Below, piece after piece: positions 1-10,885 of a stretch of DNA of 64,000 nt. The position numbers and the translations under genes are program-made. The DNA comes from Lichina pygmaea. Lineage: Eukaryota > Ascomycota > Lichinomycetes > Lichinales > Lichinaceae. Numbering within the stretch: the first letter of the stretch is position 1; every line of letters begins with the position of its first letter. Location: positions 806,001 to 870,000 of the forward strand of contig OY730170.1 of NCBI GenBank assembly GCA_963422465.1. Direction: 5' to 3'. Under the pieces are notes generated by a model that saw only the letters and a list, made by a program, of their open reading frames with translations, did no database searches and had not been told where the DNA came from.

Positions 1-2806
1 AGCGGGGAGGAGCGGCACGGCTTCGCGACCAGGCGGCTCACGTGACCAGGTGTGACTCCGGCCTCGGGTCTGTTTGGACGAGGCGTGCATGCCATCTGGC
101 ATGAGCCGGCGACGGAGGGAGGCGAAGGGAGGAAAGTTGGTCGCTTCAGCGCCGGCCTCAGCTCGGAAGACAAGGCTCGACGAGTCTCGGACGAGGACGG
201 AATGGGCAGGCCGGAAGGCGTGCGCTCTCGACCGTCTTTGGACTCCTCTAGGCCCATGCCGACGCAGCGCTAAGCGGCCCCCCTGGCAGGGAAAGCCGCT
301 GTTGATTTTGCCATCGGCCAGCCGCGCCTCTGCTCTTTCGTCCGGTCTTGCCTCGTGCGACGATCGTCTTGATATGCACGTACGGTATCCCGTACGTACA
401 TGGTCCGGTGGTCCAAGGTAAGCTGTCAGCACGATTGGTGGAAGGGCGCGATTCCAGTCCCTCCTGCACCGTCTTTTTCCTTCCAACTAGGCTCGTTAGG
501 CTTCAACAGCCGTCTCGTCGACCGTCCTGACGGCAGTAGGTTCGGACCAGTCCGATGTCAAGGACGACATGGCCATCGTACCGCAATCCCTAGGCTGAGG
601 CTTGCTGGATTCAGGCTCAAGTGTCATTATTGACGCTGCGCGCTGCAGCGTAGTGAGAACCCTGTCAGAGGGCGCTGATTCGTCAGCTCTTACTAAGCCG
701 GGGCCTTGTCGGGCCGGTGGTACATGCGTACCCTCGTACAGAGTGCTCGTAGGTGCTGCTGGTAGTCAGCCTTGCTCTGTCGATGGCTGGACCAGAGTCG
801 AACTTACTGTACGTTACGTACGTACAGTAATCACTTCGCTTTCGCGTACGCATGATCGCGATGAGGAAGGCCGGGAGCATCAGGAGTCAAACGTAAGACG
901 ATACCTTAAGATATACGTACGTCGACTGTTGCGGGTCGTTCTTACGAGATGATTTGAGACCAGGTCATGGATGGTTCGAAAAGCTGAAGAGGTGGCGGCG
1001 ACATGCATCTTCCATCGAGACGCTTGCCAGGAGGGTGCGGGCCGATCACGAGACGTACGGTGAGGAGGTAGTAGCGGGGTACCTTTCCATCCGGGTTCGT
1101 ATGGAAAGAACTCCTCCCAGATACTTACAGTCCATGCGCGACCAGGATCCGATGTCCTCTCCAGCTGACGCGCGAGCTGGAAATCAGCTTCGGGGTACCT
1201 GAGAAGAAAGTATCTGTCGTGCCCGTACGAGTACGTATCACAGCCCCCCGCCCCGCCGAATCTGGTGCCACCGGTCAGATGTTCGACGAATCTGTGGCCA
1301 CCACCGCCACCACCGACCGGGGGCCCTGGCCTGTCTGGGGGGCCGCTTACCTCATCCACGTCCGGATCGAGACGGCCTCACGGTCGAACGATCCCCAATG
1401 GCCGCCGGCTCTTCCGCAGACAGCCGGTCCTGCTCACTCGGCATTGGGAAGATGGTCACATGGCTCGTCCAAGCCGATAAATTTACACAAGGTATCCTAT
1501 TTCAGCTGTCGATGCGCCTTGGCGCACGAGTCGCTACCGCTCCGGTCGCTGTGATTAGCGGCATCTGCCGAGGATGAGCACACGACCAGAGCTGTTGGCT
1601 CTCCATCACCGCTACTGGCAGTCCTGGCAGACGACGGTCGAGGCAACGCTAAGGTGCTTTGTACAGGACCTTAGGACACGACGCTCGAATCGGACCGACG
1701 ATGGCCGAGGGCGAGCCGGTCCGGGTGTTCGCCATGGTCACGGCGCACGCGCCCCAGACGGGGCCCAGGCGAGGACGCCCAATCGGGTCGGCTGCGTCCA
1801 CCATGCCGCCCCGTTTGGCAGTCGACTAGCCCGGCCATCGGTGCTCGATTGCCGCCACGACACGGCTTTTGGGGTCCGATGCTACGCTACCGGGACGAGA
1901 GCTCGCGATGGCCAGAGTCACATTCGGCCGCTAGCCCCTAGCCCGAGTACGCCCCCGTACGACCGGGCCGGGACAAGGGGGACGGCCAGGTGAGGGAGTA
2001 CCGCTCGTACCCCCCTACCAAGACCCGTCGGTAGGGCGATCGTCGTGAGCCCACGGCGCTTATTGGATACCGTCCGGCTTTGGAAGCAGCCTGGTGGCCG
2101 AGGGCGCACCGGCAACATCGAGGAGGGAGGGAGGGGGGGGTGGACATGCGACTGCCCTGGGGCCCCCTGTCAGATACCGAGATGCTGGATAAGGATCCTG
2201 CGCGGGGCAGATACGCCCGTCCGGGCCTGCCCTAGCACGGTCGTCCCGGGCTCCGGGCGGTCGATCCTGGGAGGAGCGCCCCATCAGGCTGGGTATCGCA
2301 CACCGTCATCGACGATGGGTCGAGCCGGTCGTCGCCAGATCCGATGGCGCCGACGGGCCGGATGGACATCTCATCGTGCGCGCGCCTGGTGCATCTCCGG
2401 GCTGCCACGTTGGAAGGTCGTCCCTCCTCGGCTTCGTATCGCGTTGCGCCGCCGACTTCCTTTTTCTTCGTCCAGGTCCGTTCGCTCGCATCGGCTCGGA
2501 CGCTCCTGATGGGTTTAGGCTTGCGATCCGTCGCCTCTCCCCTTCCTTCTTCTTGTTCTTCCCTGCGTCTCTCATGCTTCTGTCCTTCGATGACCTCCAC
2601 GAGAGACGTCGTAGTGCTCTTTGCCGTTCCTCACCCCCCACTTGCTCGGCGCTTCGGCTCTTTCCCCTCACGTTGTCGGCAGTGTCGTACGGGTACGCCG
2701 CCACGTTCGATCAGGGCTTGCCCGAGTTGAGTGGCCAATGTCAGCGCGCCCGCCCGCGCGCGCGCGCGCGCGAGAGAGAGAGAAAGAACGCGAGAGAGAG
2801 AGAGAA

Positions 2807-2857
<51 letters not shown>

Positions 2858-3350
2858 CTGATAGATCGGAGAGGCGGCAGCGGAGCACGAGTCGGGAGTC
2901 GCGCCGCCACGCTGGTCTCCCCATCACGTCAGAAATTTCTTGCTTCTGCCGTCGCTGCATGATGAGGTCCCTGCGTACCCGGCCCGCACCCTGGTGTTGC
3001 CACGATCACCCCGGCCGGATCTGAGGTGAGGGTGTCGGCCTCGGGCCTCGTGCACGACCTGGACGACCTTGGCTTACGCCTTCTGCTTTGTGTTTCGTCA
3101 GGGTATCGCCGGCGAGCTACGAGCTGACGGCGCTGCTGGTCGGTGCTCGGACTGCTGCTGCCGCCGCTGCCGTTCTTGGAGGCGAATCGTCCGGCTCCCA
3201 GACCCCCGGTTATCGCGCCGCGTGCCTGGGCGAGGGGCCTTTTCCGGCTAGCTCCTGCTTCGTCGGTGGATGCGACGCCTGCCGACCTTTCGCATCCAGG
3301 GTTGCCAAGGGAGAGTCGTCCTCTACACATGTCACAGTCCACGTCAGGCT
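1..3350. other. Long GC-rich region, no gene recognised
   Basis: Several open frames overlap on both strands, but none has a recognisable domain, a signal peptide or a consistent splice pattern. High GC alone explains them. CGTACGTAC-type palindromes occur near 370-400 and 810-930. The region lies directly upstream of the homeobox gene and is probably its extended regulatory region, as is common for fungal developmental regulators; that role is inferred. Confidence 0.4.
2755..2850. repeat. (CG)n/(GA)n microsatellite
   Basis: A short alternating CG run passes into an almost pure GA/AGAG tract about 75 nt long. It lies about 1.2 kb upstream of the homeobox start codon and about 500 bp upstream of the proposed core promoter. 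GA tracts can exclude nucleosomes; a role here is inferred only. Confidence 0.9.
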
Positions 3351-3357
3351 AGTCGGA

Positions 3358-3440
3358 TGCTATATATTGCGCGTCGACCCCAGGCTCGGCCGGCTTGACA
3401 CTCTTCACTTCTCTCGTTTCTTCCTCGCGCTCCCGTCCCA
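3358..3440 (+). promoter_or_regulatory. Putative core promoter of the homeobox gene
   Basis: A TATATA stretch at about 3360-3367 is followed 30-80 nt later by a pyrimidine-rich tract (cttcacttctctcgtttctt and similar). This TATA plus CT-block arrangement is typical of filamentous-fungal promoters. Transcription starting just after the CT block would give a 5' UTR of about 550-600 nt before the ATG at 4027. Confidence 0.4.
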
Positions 3441-3867
3441 ACAGGCTCGAGCTCCCTCCTACGTGCTTTTTGCAGTCGTCCGTGCGTCTCATCGATCGGT
3501 CGATCCCATCCACGTCTGTACATATCGTCCGCCTCTCCATCCGTTGATCGTCGAGGTCGGTTCGGGCTTGGTTTCGACGTCGCATCGTGGGTCCGAGCCG
3601 GAACCCCGTTAGACAGGTATGCGCCTCTCAAAGGTCCTCCCTACAGCTCGAGGCATGAAAAGGGCCCGGCTGCGAGATTCCCGGCTGGGAACGCCGTTCC
3701 CATCGCTGGGACTCGGTTGCCGAGGGCGGCTGGCCGGCCCATCAGACGAAGAAGAGGCTTTTGACGGCTCCGAAGCTAACTCGTAGCGTCGAAACGCAGA
3801 TCGGCCTGCCGGAACAGAAACCACGAGCCGCGAGAAGCTTTTCCATATATATGAACCTCATCTGACG

Positions 3868-3990
3868 TAAACGCACACGCACACGCACACACGCACAACC
3901 ACACACACGCACAACCACACACACGCACATACACACGCACTTACGCATCCGCACACAAACCTCGAACCCGAACCCGAACCGCAACCGGGC
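3868..3990. repeat. (CACACG)n microsatellite and GAACCC repeat in the leader
   Basis: An imperfect CA-rich repeat with CACACG and CACAAC units covers about 3868-3945. It is followed by a few CGAACC hexamers at about 3960-3980. Both lie in the presumed 5' UTR immediately before the homeobox ATG. Length variation could alter the leader. Confidence 0.85.
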
Positions 3991-4026
3991 GGAAGAAAGG
4001 TCTGCCCGACCCAGATCAAAGTCCGA

Positions 4027-5328
4027 ATGGTGCTTCGACCGATGTCAGAACATCAGCCTCCTTCGACGGCGTACGCGGCGCCGAGGCCACTTCACCAGAA
4101 GGACCAGCTGCCTCCGCTGCGAGAGGTCCGTGCCCCGCCACGACGGACCGCCGACGGTCGAGATGCGACCTTCGCCCTTCCCCGGCTGACGAGTTTGCGC
4201 CAGGTCGTGTCCCCGGTGCTGCTCGACGACGGCCACGGCCACGCACAGGTCGACCGGGGCCTCCCGCCGCCGAGCGTGGCGGCCTACCCGGCCGCCACGT
4301 ACGGCCACCTCGACGCACGGTCGACGTACTCTTCCGCTTCGACGTCGTCGAGGCAGGCTGGCTCGCCTCGACGGCCGTCCAGCTCGGGCCGGGCCCTGTC
4401 CGAGCTGTCTCCGCGCTTCACCGACTCTGGGCGAGATTCTTCTTCGGCGGGATCGGTGCATCTTCCAAGGTTTGCCGTTCCGGGCCCCAGGACTGGCGGA
4501 CCGCCTGCAGCTCGTGCGTCCTCGACGACTGCCTGTCCCCCTCGCACGCTCGATTGTCGGGGCGTGGTCGGGCTAACGTGCCGAGCGATGGAAAGCCCGT
4601 TCCCACCCGGCTCCTCGACGACGACGACGACGACGACGGCGACGCACCCGCCGCCACCACCGCCCTTGAACCCGCCACGTGACCGCGAGCTGGCCGCGAG
4701 GCAGAGCCTGCCGCCCATCTACACGCCGGACCACTCGGCCGTCCCGCCGCCGCACCTCTCGTCCCGTGGGCACGTCCAGCCCCGCGAGCCCTCGTCCTAC
4801 GAGCCCGTCGACCCGGCTTCGCAGTTCTACGGCTCGATGGCGGACCGACACGCCCACGCGTCGCGTGAAGGCCCCCCTTCGCCGTACCAGGCCTACTCGC
4901 CCGGCCAGTACAGAAACGACGGCTACCCCTACGGGAGCCACGCCGGACTCGAGATGGCCTCCCCGCTCGGGTACGGACCGTCCAACGGCGCCCACGCCGA
5001 GGGCCGGACGCGGAAGCGGCGGGGGAACCTGCCCAAGCCCGTGACGGACCTGCTGAAGGCCTGGTTCCGCACGCACCAGAGCCACCCGTATCCCAGCGAG
5101 GAGGAGAAGCAGCTTCTCATGTGTCAGACGGGGTTGACCATCACCCAGGTGCGGCCCGGCCCCGCTCCTCTCGCGCGAGGCCTTGCTGACGGAAGGAACG
5201 TTCGGCCTCCCCAGCTGAGCAACTGGTTCATCAACGCGCGGCGGCGTGAGTTGCCCGAGATGGATCGGCAGGCCCGAGCCAACGCGATGACGCAGCAGAC
5301 GGCCGGAACCGAGTCGGACGAGAGCTGA
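4027..5328 (+). CDS. TALE-class homeobox transcription factor
   Basis: A DNA-binding regulator, presumably nuclear. Proposed exons are 4027-5148 and 5215-5328, giving about 411 aa. The C-terminal third holds a KN/TALE homeodomain (about residues 326-388). It starts with a basic RKRRGNLPKPV segment, continues through a 'HQSHPYPSEEEKQLL' helix region carrying the three-residue loop extension, and ends in the recognition helix LSNWFINARRR. The long N-terminal part is disordered and rich in Pro/Ser, with polyThr and polyPro runs near 4618-4670. The 66-nt intron (GTGCGG...GCTGAC...CCCCAG) lies between TITQ and LSNWF. It is in frame and lacks a stop, so the unspliced mRNA stays open. An alternative start is the ATG at 4042. 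Fungal relatives regulate sexual or asexual development; the exact orthologue is not assigned. Confidence 0.85.
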   Translation: MVLRPMSEHQPPSTAYAAPRPLHQKDQLPPLREVRAPPRRTADGRDATFALPRLTSLRQVVSPVLLDDGHGHAQVDRGLPPPSVAAYPAATYGHLDARSTYSSASTSSRQAGSPRRPSSSGRALSELSPRFTDSGRDSSSAGSVHLPRFAVPGPRTGGPPAARASSTTACPPRTLDCRGVVGLTCRAMESPFPPGSSTTTTTTTATHPPPPPPLNPPRDRELAARQSLPPIYTPDHSAVPPPHLSSRGHVQPREPSSYEPVDPASQFYGSMADRHAHASREGPPSPYQAYSPGQYRNDGYPYGSHAGLEMASPLGYGPSNGAHAEGRTRKRRGNLPKPVTDLLKAWFRTHQSHPYPSEEEKQLLMCQTGLTITQVRPGPAPLARGLADGRNVRPPQLSNWFINARRRELPEMDRQARANAMTQQTAGTESDES

Positions 5329-8075
5329 CGATCGTGACCGTCGTCCTTCGATCCGGCCACACTCTGGCTTTCCACCGTCACGGAGACGGTTCGCGTCGAC
5401 ACGGGCGATGTTCCTCGACACCTGTTTCATCATCGCTTAACGAGGCGCAGCGAGGATCTAGACGGGCTGGGTCTCGTCCGCCTCGGGATTCTGGTCGTGG
5501 GAGGTCATCTGAAGATTTGCTTCGTTCCAACGCTTAGCGGGGAAGCTTGCTTCTTCCTGTTCTGTTCCGTGCTACGCTGTTCTAGTCCGGCTCGGTCTTT
5601 CTTCGACGCAAGGCGACATGGCCCTGCGCAGAGCGCAGGTGGGACATGCAAGGAGGAGTCACGGCAGCACAGACACCAAGGAGAATCCTTCGACATCGCG
5701 ACGGGGGGAGGGCCATACAGCCAAGGAGTCTTTTCTTTTCGGCTTTTTCTGCGCAAGACATGCTCGGCTCTAGATATTTCACGCCTCCCTGGATTCATTT
5801 CAGGCCTCCTTCGCAGGAGCTGGGGCAGGCTTCATCGTTTCCGTTCGTCGTTGTTTTGTTTCTTTCTGGGCTTCTTCTCTCTTTGGGTTCTCTCTTTTTT
5901 TTTCTTCTCTTCTTTTCTTTTCGGGCTCTTCTTTCTCGGTGGGCTAGTGTTTACAGAGGGTCAATCCTATTAATGCCGACTTGTTGCCATGGACTGATTG
6001 AGACAACTTGTGACTACTCCCGTGTCCTTCTAAAATGTAGTACAAGGGTACTTTTTGCCGCCAGGTCTCTAGACCAACGGGTATGGCGACCTCCGTCTGT
6101 ATCCGTACTCTCTCTCGTCCACTCCAGCCCTCTCCAGTACTATGGCACACAGTACTTGCACCCCTCGTGGATATGTATTCAGGTACAGTATGTTTCTGTC
6201 TGAGCATGTGAGAAGACTGTTCAAGTCCCTGTTTCCTCGCGGGAGATGCCGTACGTAGCGGCTACCGCTGGACCGTCCGCTACTGCTTGCTCAGCGGACT
6301 CAAGTAGTAATTAGGGGATAGGTACGACCAGACAACTACGTCTCCGTGTGAACTTATCACTCCACGACCAGTCACACAGAGATACAGAGACACAGAGACA
6401 CGGATCGTGTGATCAGAGTAGTGGCTCAAGATGATTATCGTGAGGGGGCTTGATTGATCACTTGCTCACTATCACTCGCTTGCCTTCCCACTCGACCACA
6501 AGAGCCACACGACAAAAATCACCTTTTGTCCGGAAGAATCCGTGTCTATTTTGCATCCTGATGATTCTTTGATCGATAGGTGAGGTCGATGGGTGAGGTC
6601 AATAGAAGGCCTGTGCAGGTGTTGCGCGTTATGATGTCGAAAATATTGGTCCATGGAAGTAAGTCACGCACGATGGATGGATAGGAGTCCAAGACATGCA
6701 TGCACGTAGATGGTCTTATGATAGTCTTACGAAGAAGAGGGATCGGCTAAAGGAAGGTGGGAAATGGCCTGCTTGGTGGGGGAAGTGATTCGTTCATCTA
6801 TGAAAGATGGAGATGATGCGAGACACCCGTCATCGTTTGATGAGCAAAGGGAACAATTCTCGGACAATGAGACAGCACGGAAACGGCCGGGCTACGGATT
6901 GTGATGTCGGCTTCGACGATGGATATGTACACGTGTAGGTCATTGAAGGCAGGATGCGAGATGTCTGGTCGACGACAAAGAAGAGACAAGGAATAGACAT
7001 ATGATGCTTGTTTCTTTCTCCGCTAGATGGATCGACTGCCTAGTCCTTGCCAAACCACGTCTTGTGACCCTGTTGAGGTGAGCATCGGAATGGATGGGTT
7101 GAAGGGAACAACCAATGGAGGGGTAACAGCTGATGAAGGATGCTTACCATCAGCATCCGAACCATCTGATATTGTGTGGCTGCGTGTCAAATGCTGTTAG
7201 TAAGTGGTTCTCGTTGCATGAGTAGAGGGCGTATGCAGGGGAAAGCTGCTTTGGTGGCAGATACATAGGAGTGATGGCAGCAGAGTAGGAGAAAGCAGAA
7301 TCCGGAATCCAGACACGAAAGACGATAGCAGTAGTGTCGTGGATAGCGTATCTTTCATTGAATGTGTAGACCTCCCCAGAACAATATCGCAGTGGGACTC
7401 ACCGACAAAGGACCCCCAGAACATGACGTAAAAGGGATAGAGATAGTACCTGGCCCCAGGAGTCTATGGACAGCCGCGCACGAGTCAGCGCAGCACGTGA
7501 TCACTCAGGGCTTCAATCCAAGGTCGCCTACGATGGCCGATCCTCGTCTTGGCGCTCGTCTTGCTCGTGGCTTTTTAACCTGTCAGATTGAACGTACCCT
7601 TGACCACAGTCGCTGGTTCTTGTTCTGAAGGTACATTCGCTGGTAATGCGGAACGCGATCCTCGCGGTAGAACCAGCTAGATGACTCGGGTCAGCACGAT
7701 CGGAAGGCTTCCAGCTGTGCTGTCGCGATGGGGCCCAGGGCCTCCCATCGACCCGACCACATCCATTGGTGAGATGCCTGCAACTTACCGATTGAAAGGG
7801 TTGTAGGATTTGGCCATCTTGAGCACTACTCGGTGATGTCGCTGCGACCAGCCGGTCCCGTCCTTGATGCTGCGATGTTCAGAAAGACGTCGTCATGTTG
7901 CGTCGTCGTGAGCGAAAAGCCGGGTACCGGTAAGCTAAGACGATGACTAAGCAGGCCATTGAGCTCCCACCGCAAAGTTCGGGGCCAGCAAAGTCGTCTT
8001 GGTCACACAGGAAAAACCCCACCGAATTCAGACACCATGTACACCGAGCTCATGGTCGAATGAGAATGCCCTTCT
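5329..8075. other. Intergenic, no gene recognised
   Basis: The first few hundred bases are probably the 3' UTR of the homeobox gene. A strong T/C-rich tract lies at about 5840-5940. Only short frames without domains are present, and nothing tRNA-like could be folded. The last part (about 7900-8075) is the upstream region of the PPR-like gene. Confidence 0.5.
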
Positions 8076-10520
8076 ATGCGTCTAGGGTTCCAAGTGCCAG
8101 TCCGTAGCCTCTCAGCATCGGTTCTGTGTCAATGCAGACGACCGACCAGATGGAAGTCTCGGATATGGCCTGTGGTGCTGGCGCGCAGGTTCGCCCGCGA
8201 GACGCAGTCCGCCGCCCCGGCAGCTACCTCCAGTGCCGTCGACCCGCCAGCATCGAGAGACTCGACAAGATCATTTGGCAACGATCGATTGGACTTTCTC
8301 GAGCTGCTCGCAGTCGATGGCGGCAACGGCTCTCCGGCAACGTCTATCGACGATCCGACGTACGAAGACTCTCAGATCCAGGCACTCGACCACGATTGGC
8401 TACACTTTCAAGCAGCGGTGGAAAATCTAGTAGGCGCTGGAACGCGCCTGGTTGATCGGCCTACCCATCGACATGACTTCAAACTCTGGGAGTCGCTACT
8501 GCAATACAGGAGTCGAATCGAGGACGTCGACGGTGTCCGCGCAATATGGGAGGCTCTCATGCAGCGCCAACTCGTCCTGCCAATCTCCGGTTCCGAGGCG
8601 GACAACATCTGGCGTCTGGTGCTCAGCGCCGCGGCTCGAGACGACGACCTCCTGGGTAAAGTCATCCGATATTGCAGGGCAGAAGCGGACAAGGAGCTCG
8701 GCCGAGTCTGGCCCTATTTCTTCGAGACTCTCATGATCGAACTCCTTCGGCGGACCCCCCGAAAGTCCTTCCAGGTTCTTCTCGACATAGAGAAGTGGTG
8801 TCCCAGGCCCGAGGGCTACCTTCACAGAATCGTACTGGAATCGCCGAGCAGCCCGTCGGTGCTGCGCTCTCTGCGCCCCATATACAAAAGATCGTCCGTA
8901 CGAGACCTGTATGCGACCATCATGCCCCTGCTGTTCCGTCGCGGCCGAGTCAACGCTGCATATAGGTGGCATCAATTCCTCTCGTTCAGGAATGACGTCT
9001 CGCTGGAAGCGATCCGAGGCAGCGAGCACCTCCTTCCTCGTCTTACCGTCAAGCGTGGTGGGAGGGTGGTTCCAAAGGCCTTGCGGCGGAAGCCCCCCAC
9101 AGCGGCCGATCACGCCGTGATCAAGGCAGAATCGCCTCAGGGGAGCAGACTCACAGAGTTTCTGATCCAGATGCTGTCGCGGTCAAACAATCCCATCAGT
9201 GATCGATTCTGCGCCAGGTACTTTGCCACCACCGCTGCCTCCGTCGACGTCGTCCTGAGCGGAATGCAGCTGCTTGGGGTCGAGAAGCTCGGACCACTGG
9301 CGCTCCGTGAACTGGCCGTCCGAGAAGGGAGTGCAGAGGCTCTTCATCGCAGGATCGAGTCTATGGCGGCAAAGGGCATTCATCTCGATGGGTCTAGATT
9401 TGCCTTGCTGGTCCGGAAATTTGCAGCCGATGGAGAGAGCGAGCTGCTGGAGGACCTTGTGACGAGCGACCAGCATCCCGACGAACTAGCGAACATGCGT
9501 CTGCAGCGGTCTCTCCTTGCAGTGCATCTCGAGAACAACCACGTCCGTCAGATACGGAAAACGTTGGCGGCGTTGACCTTGTTGAAGGATGACGTCAGAA
9601 CACTGGAGTGCAACTACATCCTGCAAGGATACATCCTGCGGCACAACTCCACCAGGGCCATCCAGGTACTCAACGGCATGCACGAGGCCAACATACCCGT
9701 CACGTTCGGGTCGTCGCGAGACGTTGCTGAGAGTCTATCGGAGAAGGACAGGTGGCGCAGGTTGCCGACGAGGCTTCGAGGGCGCCATTCTGCTCGACCG
9801 GCCGCTGTTTCTGTGATGTTGCGGCTGCTGCAATCTGGAAGCCGTCTCGACCCCCGTCGCTGGCGTCTCGTCATTCGGCAACTCGGACGGTCAACAGAAC
9901 TTCTTGAATTGGAAAAGCTCGTCCTTTGGCTTGGGACCTTTTACGGTACAGGAGCGCAGAAGGAAACCCGATTTAATCTTACACCGGCACGAATTGCATT
10001 GACATCCTCGACACGAATGCCGACGTCTGTGCACCTTCCCGTCCAAAAGATTACCGGATACCCCGCACATCCGCTGCGAGACATCTTCACCCTGAAACTC
10101 CAGCGCGAGATGGTCGCGCTGGGCCTGAGGCGCACTCGGCAGCTACTCTGCCACGCCTACCAAGGGACCAGAAAGCCGGCGTCTGTGTTCGAGCAGTTGC
10201 TACGGACGAAGCCGTGGCTGCTCGGTCTACGGCTGATCAAGATACTGGTCGAGAAGGGCCTGCCTGTCCGTCGCGGCTTCCTGGTCGAGGTATACACGCA
10301 ACAATTGGCGCGTCTACAAAGGATTCTGGCGTCACCCACCTCGCCCGGCACGCCGCCTGTTCAGCTGAGCAGAGCCCAGATCGAGACGATGACGAGAGAT
10401 GGTTGGGAACTCTGTGAGAGCATCGATATTAACGGGTTGGGAAGGAGTACTGGCCTAGGCTCAAGTCCTCGACGTCGGCGTTGGAGGGTGATCTCCAGCA
10501 GTAATCGAGTCCAAAGATGA
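8076..10520 (+). CDS. Mitochondrial PPR-like protein, single exon
   Basis: A single uninterrupted frame of 814 aa. The N-terminus (about 45 residues) is rich in Arg and Ser with almost no acidic residues, typical of a mitochondrial presequence. The body is all-helical and contains degenerate pentatricopeptide-like helical pairs, the clearest at about residues 420-560 (the 'LECNYILQGYILRHNSTRAI' stretch lies here). Such proteins bind organellar RNA and support mitochondrial RNA processing or translation. The family is inferred from the helical-repeat pattern and presequence rather than from a strict motif, so the RNA target is unknown. The basic C-terminus (RRRRWRVISSSNRVQR) is compatible with nucleic-acid contact. 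An alternative is an unrelated helical-repeat mitochondrial protein. Confidence 0.65.
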   Translation: MRLGFQVPVRSLSASVLCQCRRPTRWKSRIWPVVLARRFARETQSAAPAATSSAVDPPASRDSTRSFGNDRLDFLELLAVDGGNGSPATSIDDPTYEDSQIQALDHDWLHFQAAVENLVGAGTRLVDRPTHRHDFKLWESLLQYRSRIEDVDGVRAIWEALMQRQLVLPISGSEADNIWRLVLSAAARDDDLLGKVIRYCRAEADKELGRVWPYFFETLMIELLRRTPRKSFQVLLDIEKWCPRPEGYLHRIVLESPSSPSVLRSLRPIYKRSSVRDLYATIMPLLFRRGRVNAAYRWHQFLSFRNDVSLEAIRGSEHLLPRLTVKRGGRVVPKALRRKPPTAADHAVIKAESPQGSRLTEFLIQMLSRSNNPISDRFCARYFATTAASVDVVLSGMQLLGVEKLGPLALRELAVREGSAEALHRRIESMAAKGIHLDGSRFALLVRKFAADGESELLEDLVTSDQHPDELANMRLQRSLLAVHLENNHVRQIRKTLAALTLLKDDVRTLECNYILQGYILRHNSTRAIQVLNGMHEANIPVTFGSSRDVAESLSEKDRWRRLPTRLRGRHSARPAAVSVMLRLLQSGSRLDPRRWRLVIRQLGRSTELLELEKLVLWLGTFYGTGAQKETRFNLTPARIALTSSTRMPTSVHLPVQKITGYPAHPLRDIFTLKLQREMVALGLRRTRQLLCHAYQGTRKPASVFEQLLRTKPWLLGLRLIKILVEKGLPVRRGFLVEVYTQQLARLQRILASPTSPGTPPVQLSRAQIETMTRDGWELCESIDINGLGRSTGLGSSPRRRRWRVISSSNRVQR

Positions 10521-10649
10521 AGTATGCATGTTTTGTTGGCCATCGTGTCCATCCGTACGCACGTTAAATCTGTACACTTACGTACCCTGTGTTCAGGCTG
10601 ACGATGCTCTCGGGCGCTTGGTGTGTCCGGGCTTGCTGTCGCAGCTAGT

Positions 10650-10655
10650 CACGTG
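10650..10655. promoter_or_regulatory. CACGTG E-box upstream of HASPIN
   Basis: A CACGTG core within agtCACGTGcag, about 230 bp upstream of the proposed haspin start. bHLH factors of the Cbf1 type recognise this core. CACGTG also occurs near 7496, 39058, 44860 and 59151, so specificity is uncertain. Confidence 0.3.
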
Positions 10656-10885
10656 CAGCTAAAAATCACATGATAGTACATACGTACGTATGTACCTGGG
10701 CTGTTGCCATGGTGAGCGCAGAACTAACCACATTCGGCAAAACCATAATAGCCATAGCTATTGTCGAGGATCACGCTCCCGGCTATCCACCAGCACACCA
10801 CAACCCCCTCACCGAACCATTGATTCTCACTCGCCAGCTGCAACTCGAGGATTGCAGTCGTGTCATTACGGGCGCTTCTCCCACG

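Noticed and set aside
880-1359. 159-codon minus-strand open frame as a gene
   Set aside because: Gly/Pro/Arg-rich reading in GC-rich DNA with no domain, and the opposite strand is equally open.
2376-2861. 161-codon frame running into the GA repeat
   Set aside because: The C-terminus is just Arg/Glu from the microsatellite and the rest has no protein-like features.
3959-3985. GAACCC-like hexamers resembling telomeric repeats
   Set aside because: The fungal telomere unit is TTAGGG/CCCTAA. These are only three or four imperfect CGAACC units inside a CA-rich leader.
4470-4585. A second intron in the homeobox gene (GTTTGC donor, GCTAAC branch-like motif, CCGAG acceptor)
   Set aside because: Its 116 nt would throw the homeodomain out of frame, whereas reading through keeps it open.
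7495-7525. Possible tRNA B-box (GGCTTCAATCC)
   Set aside because: Does not fit GGTTCRANYCC and has no surrounding cloverleaf.
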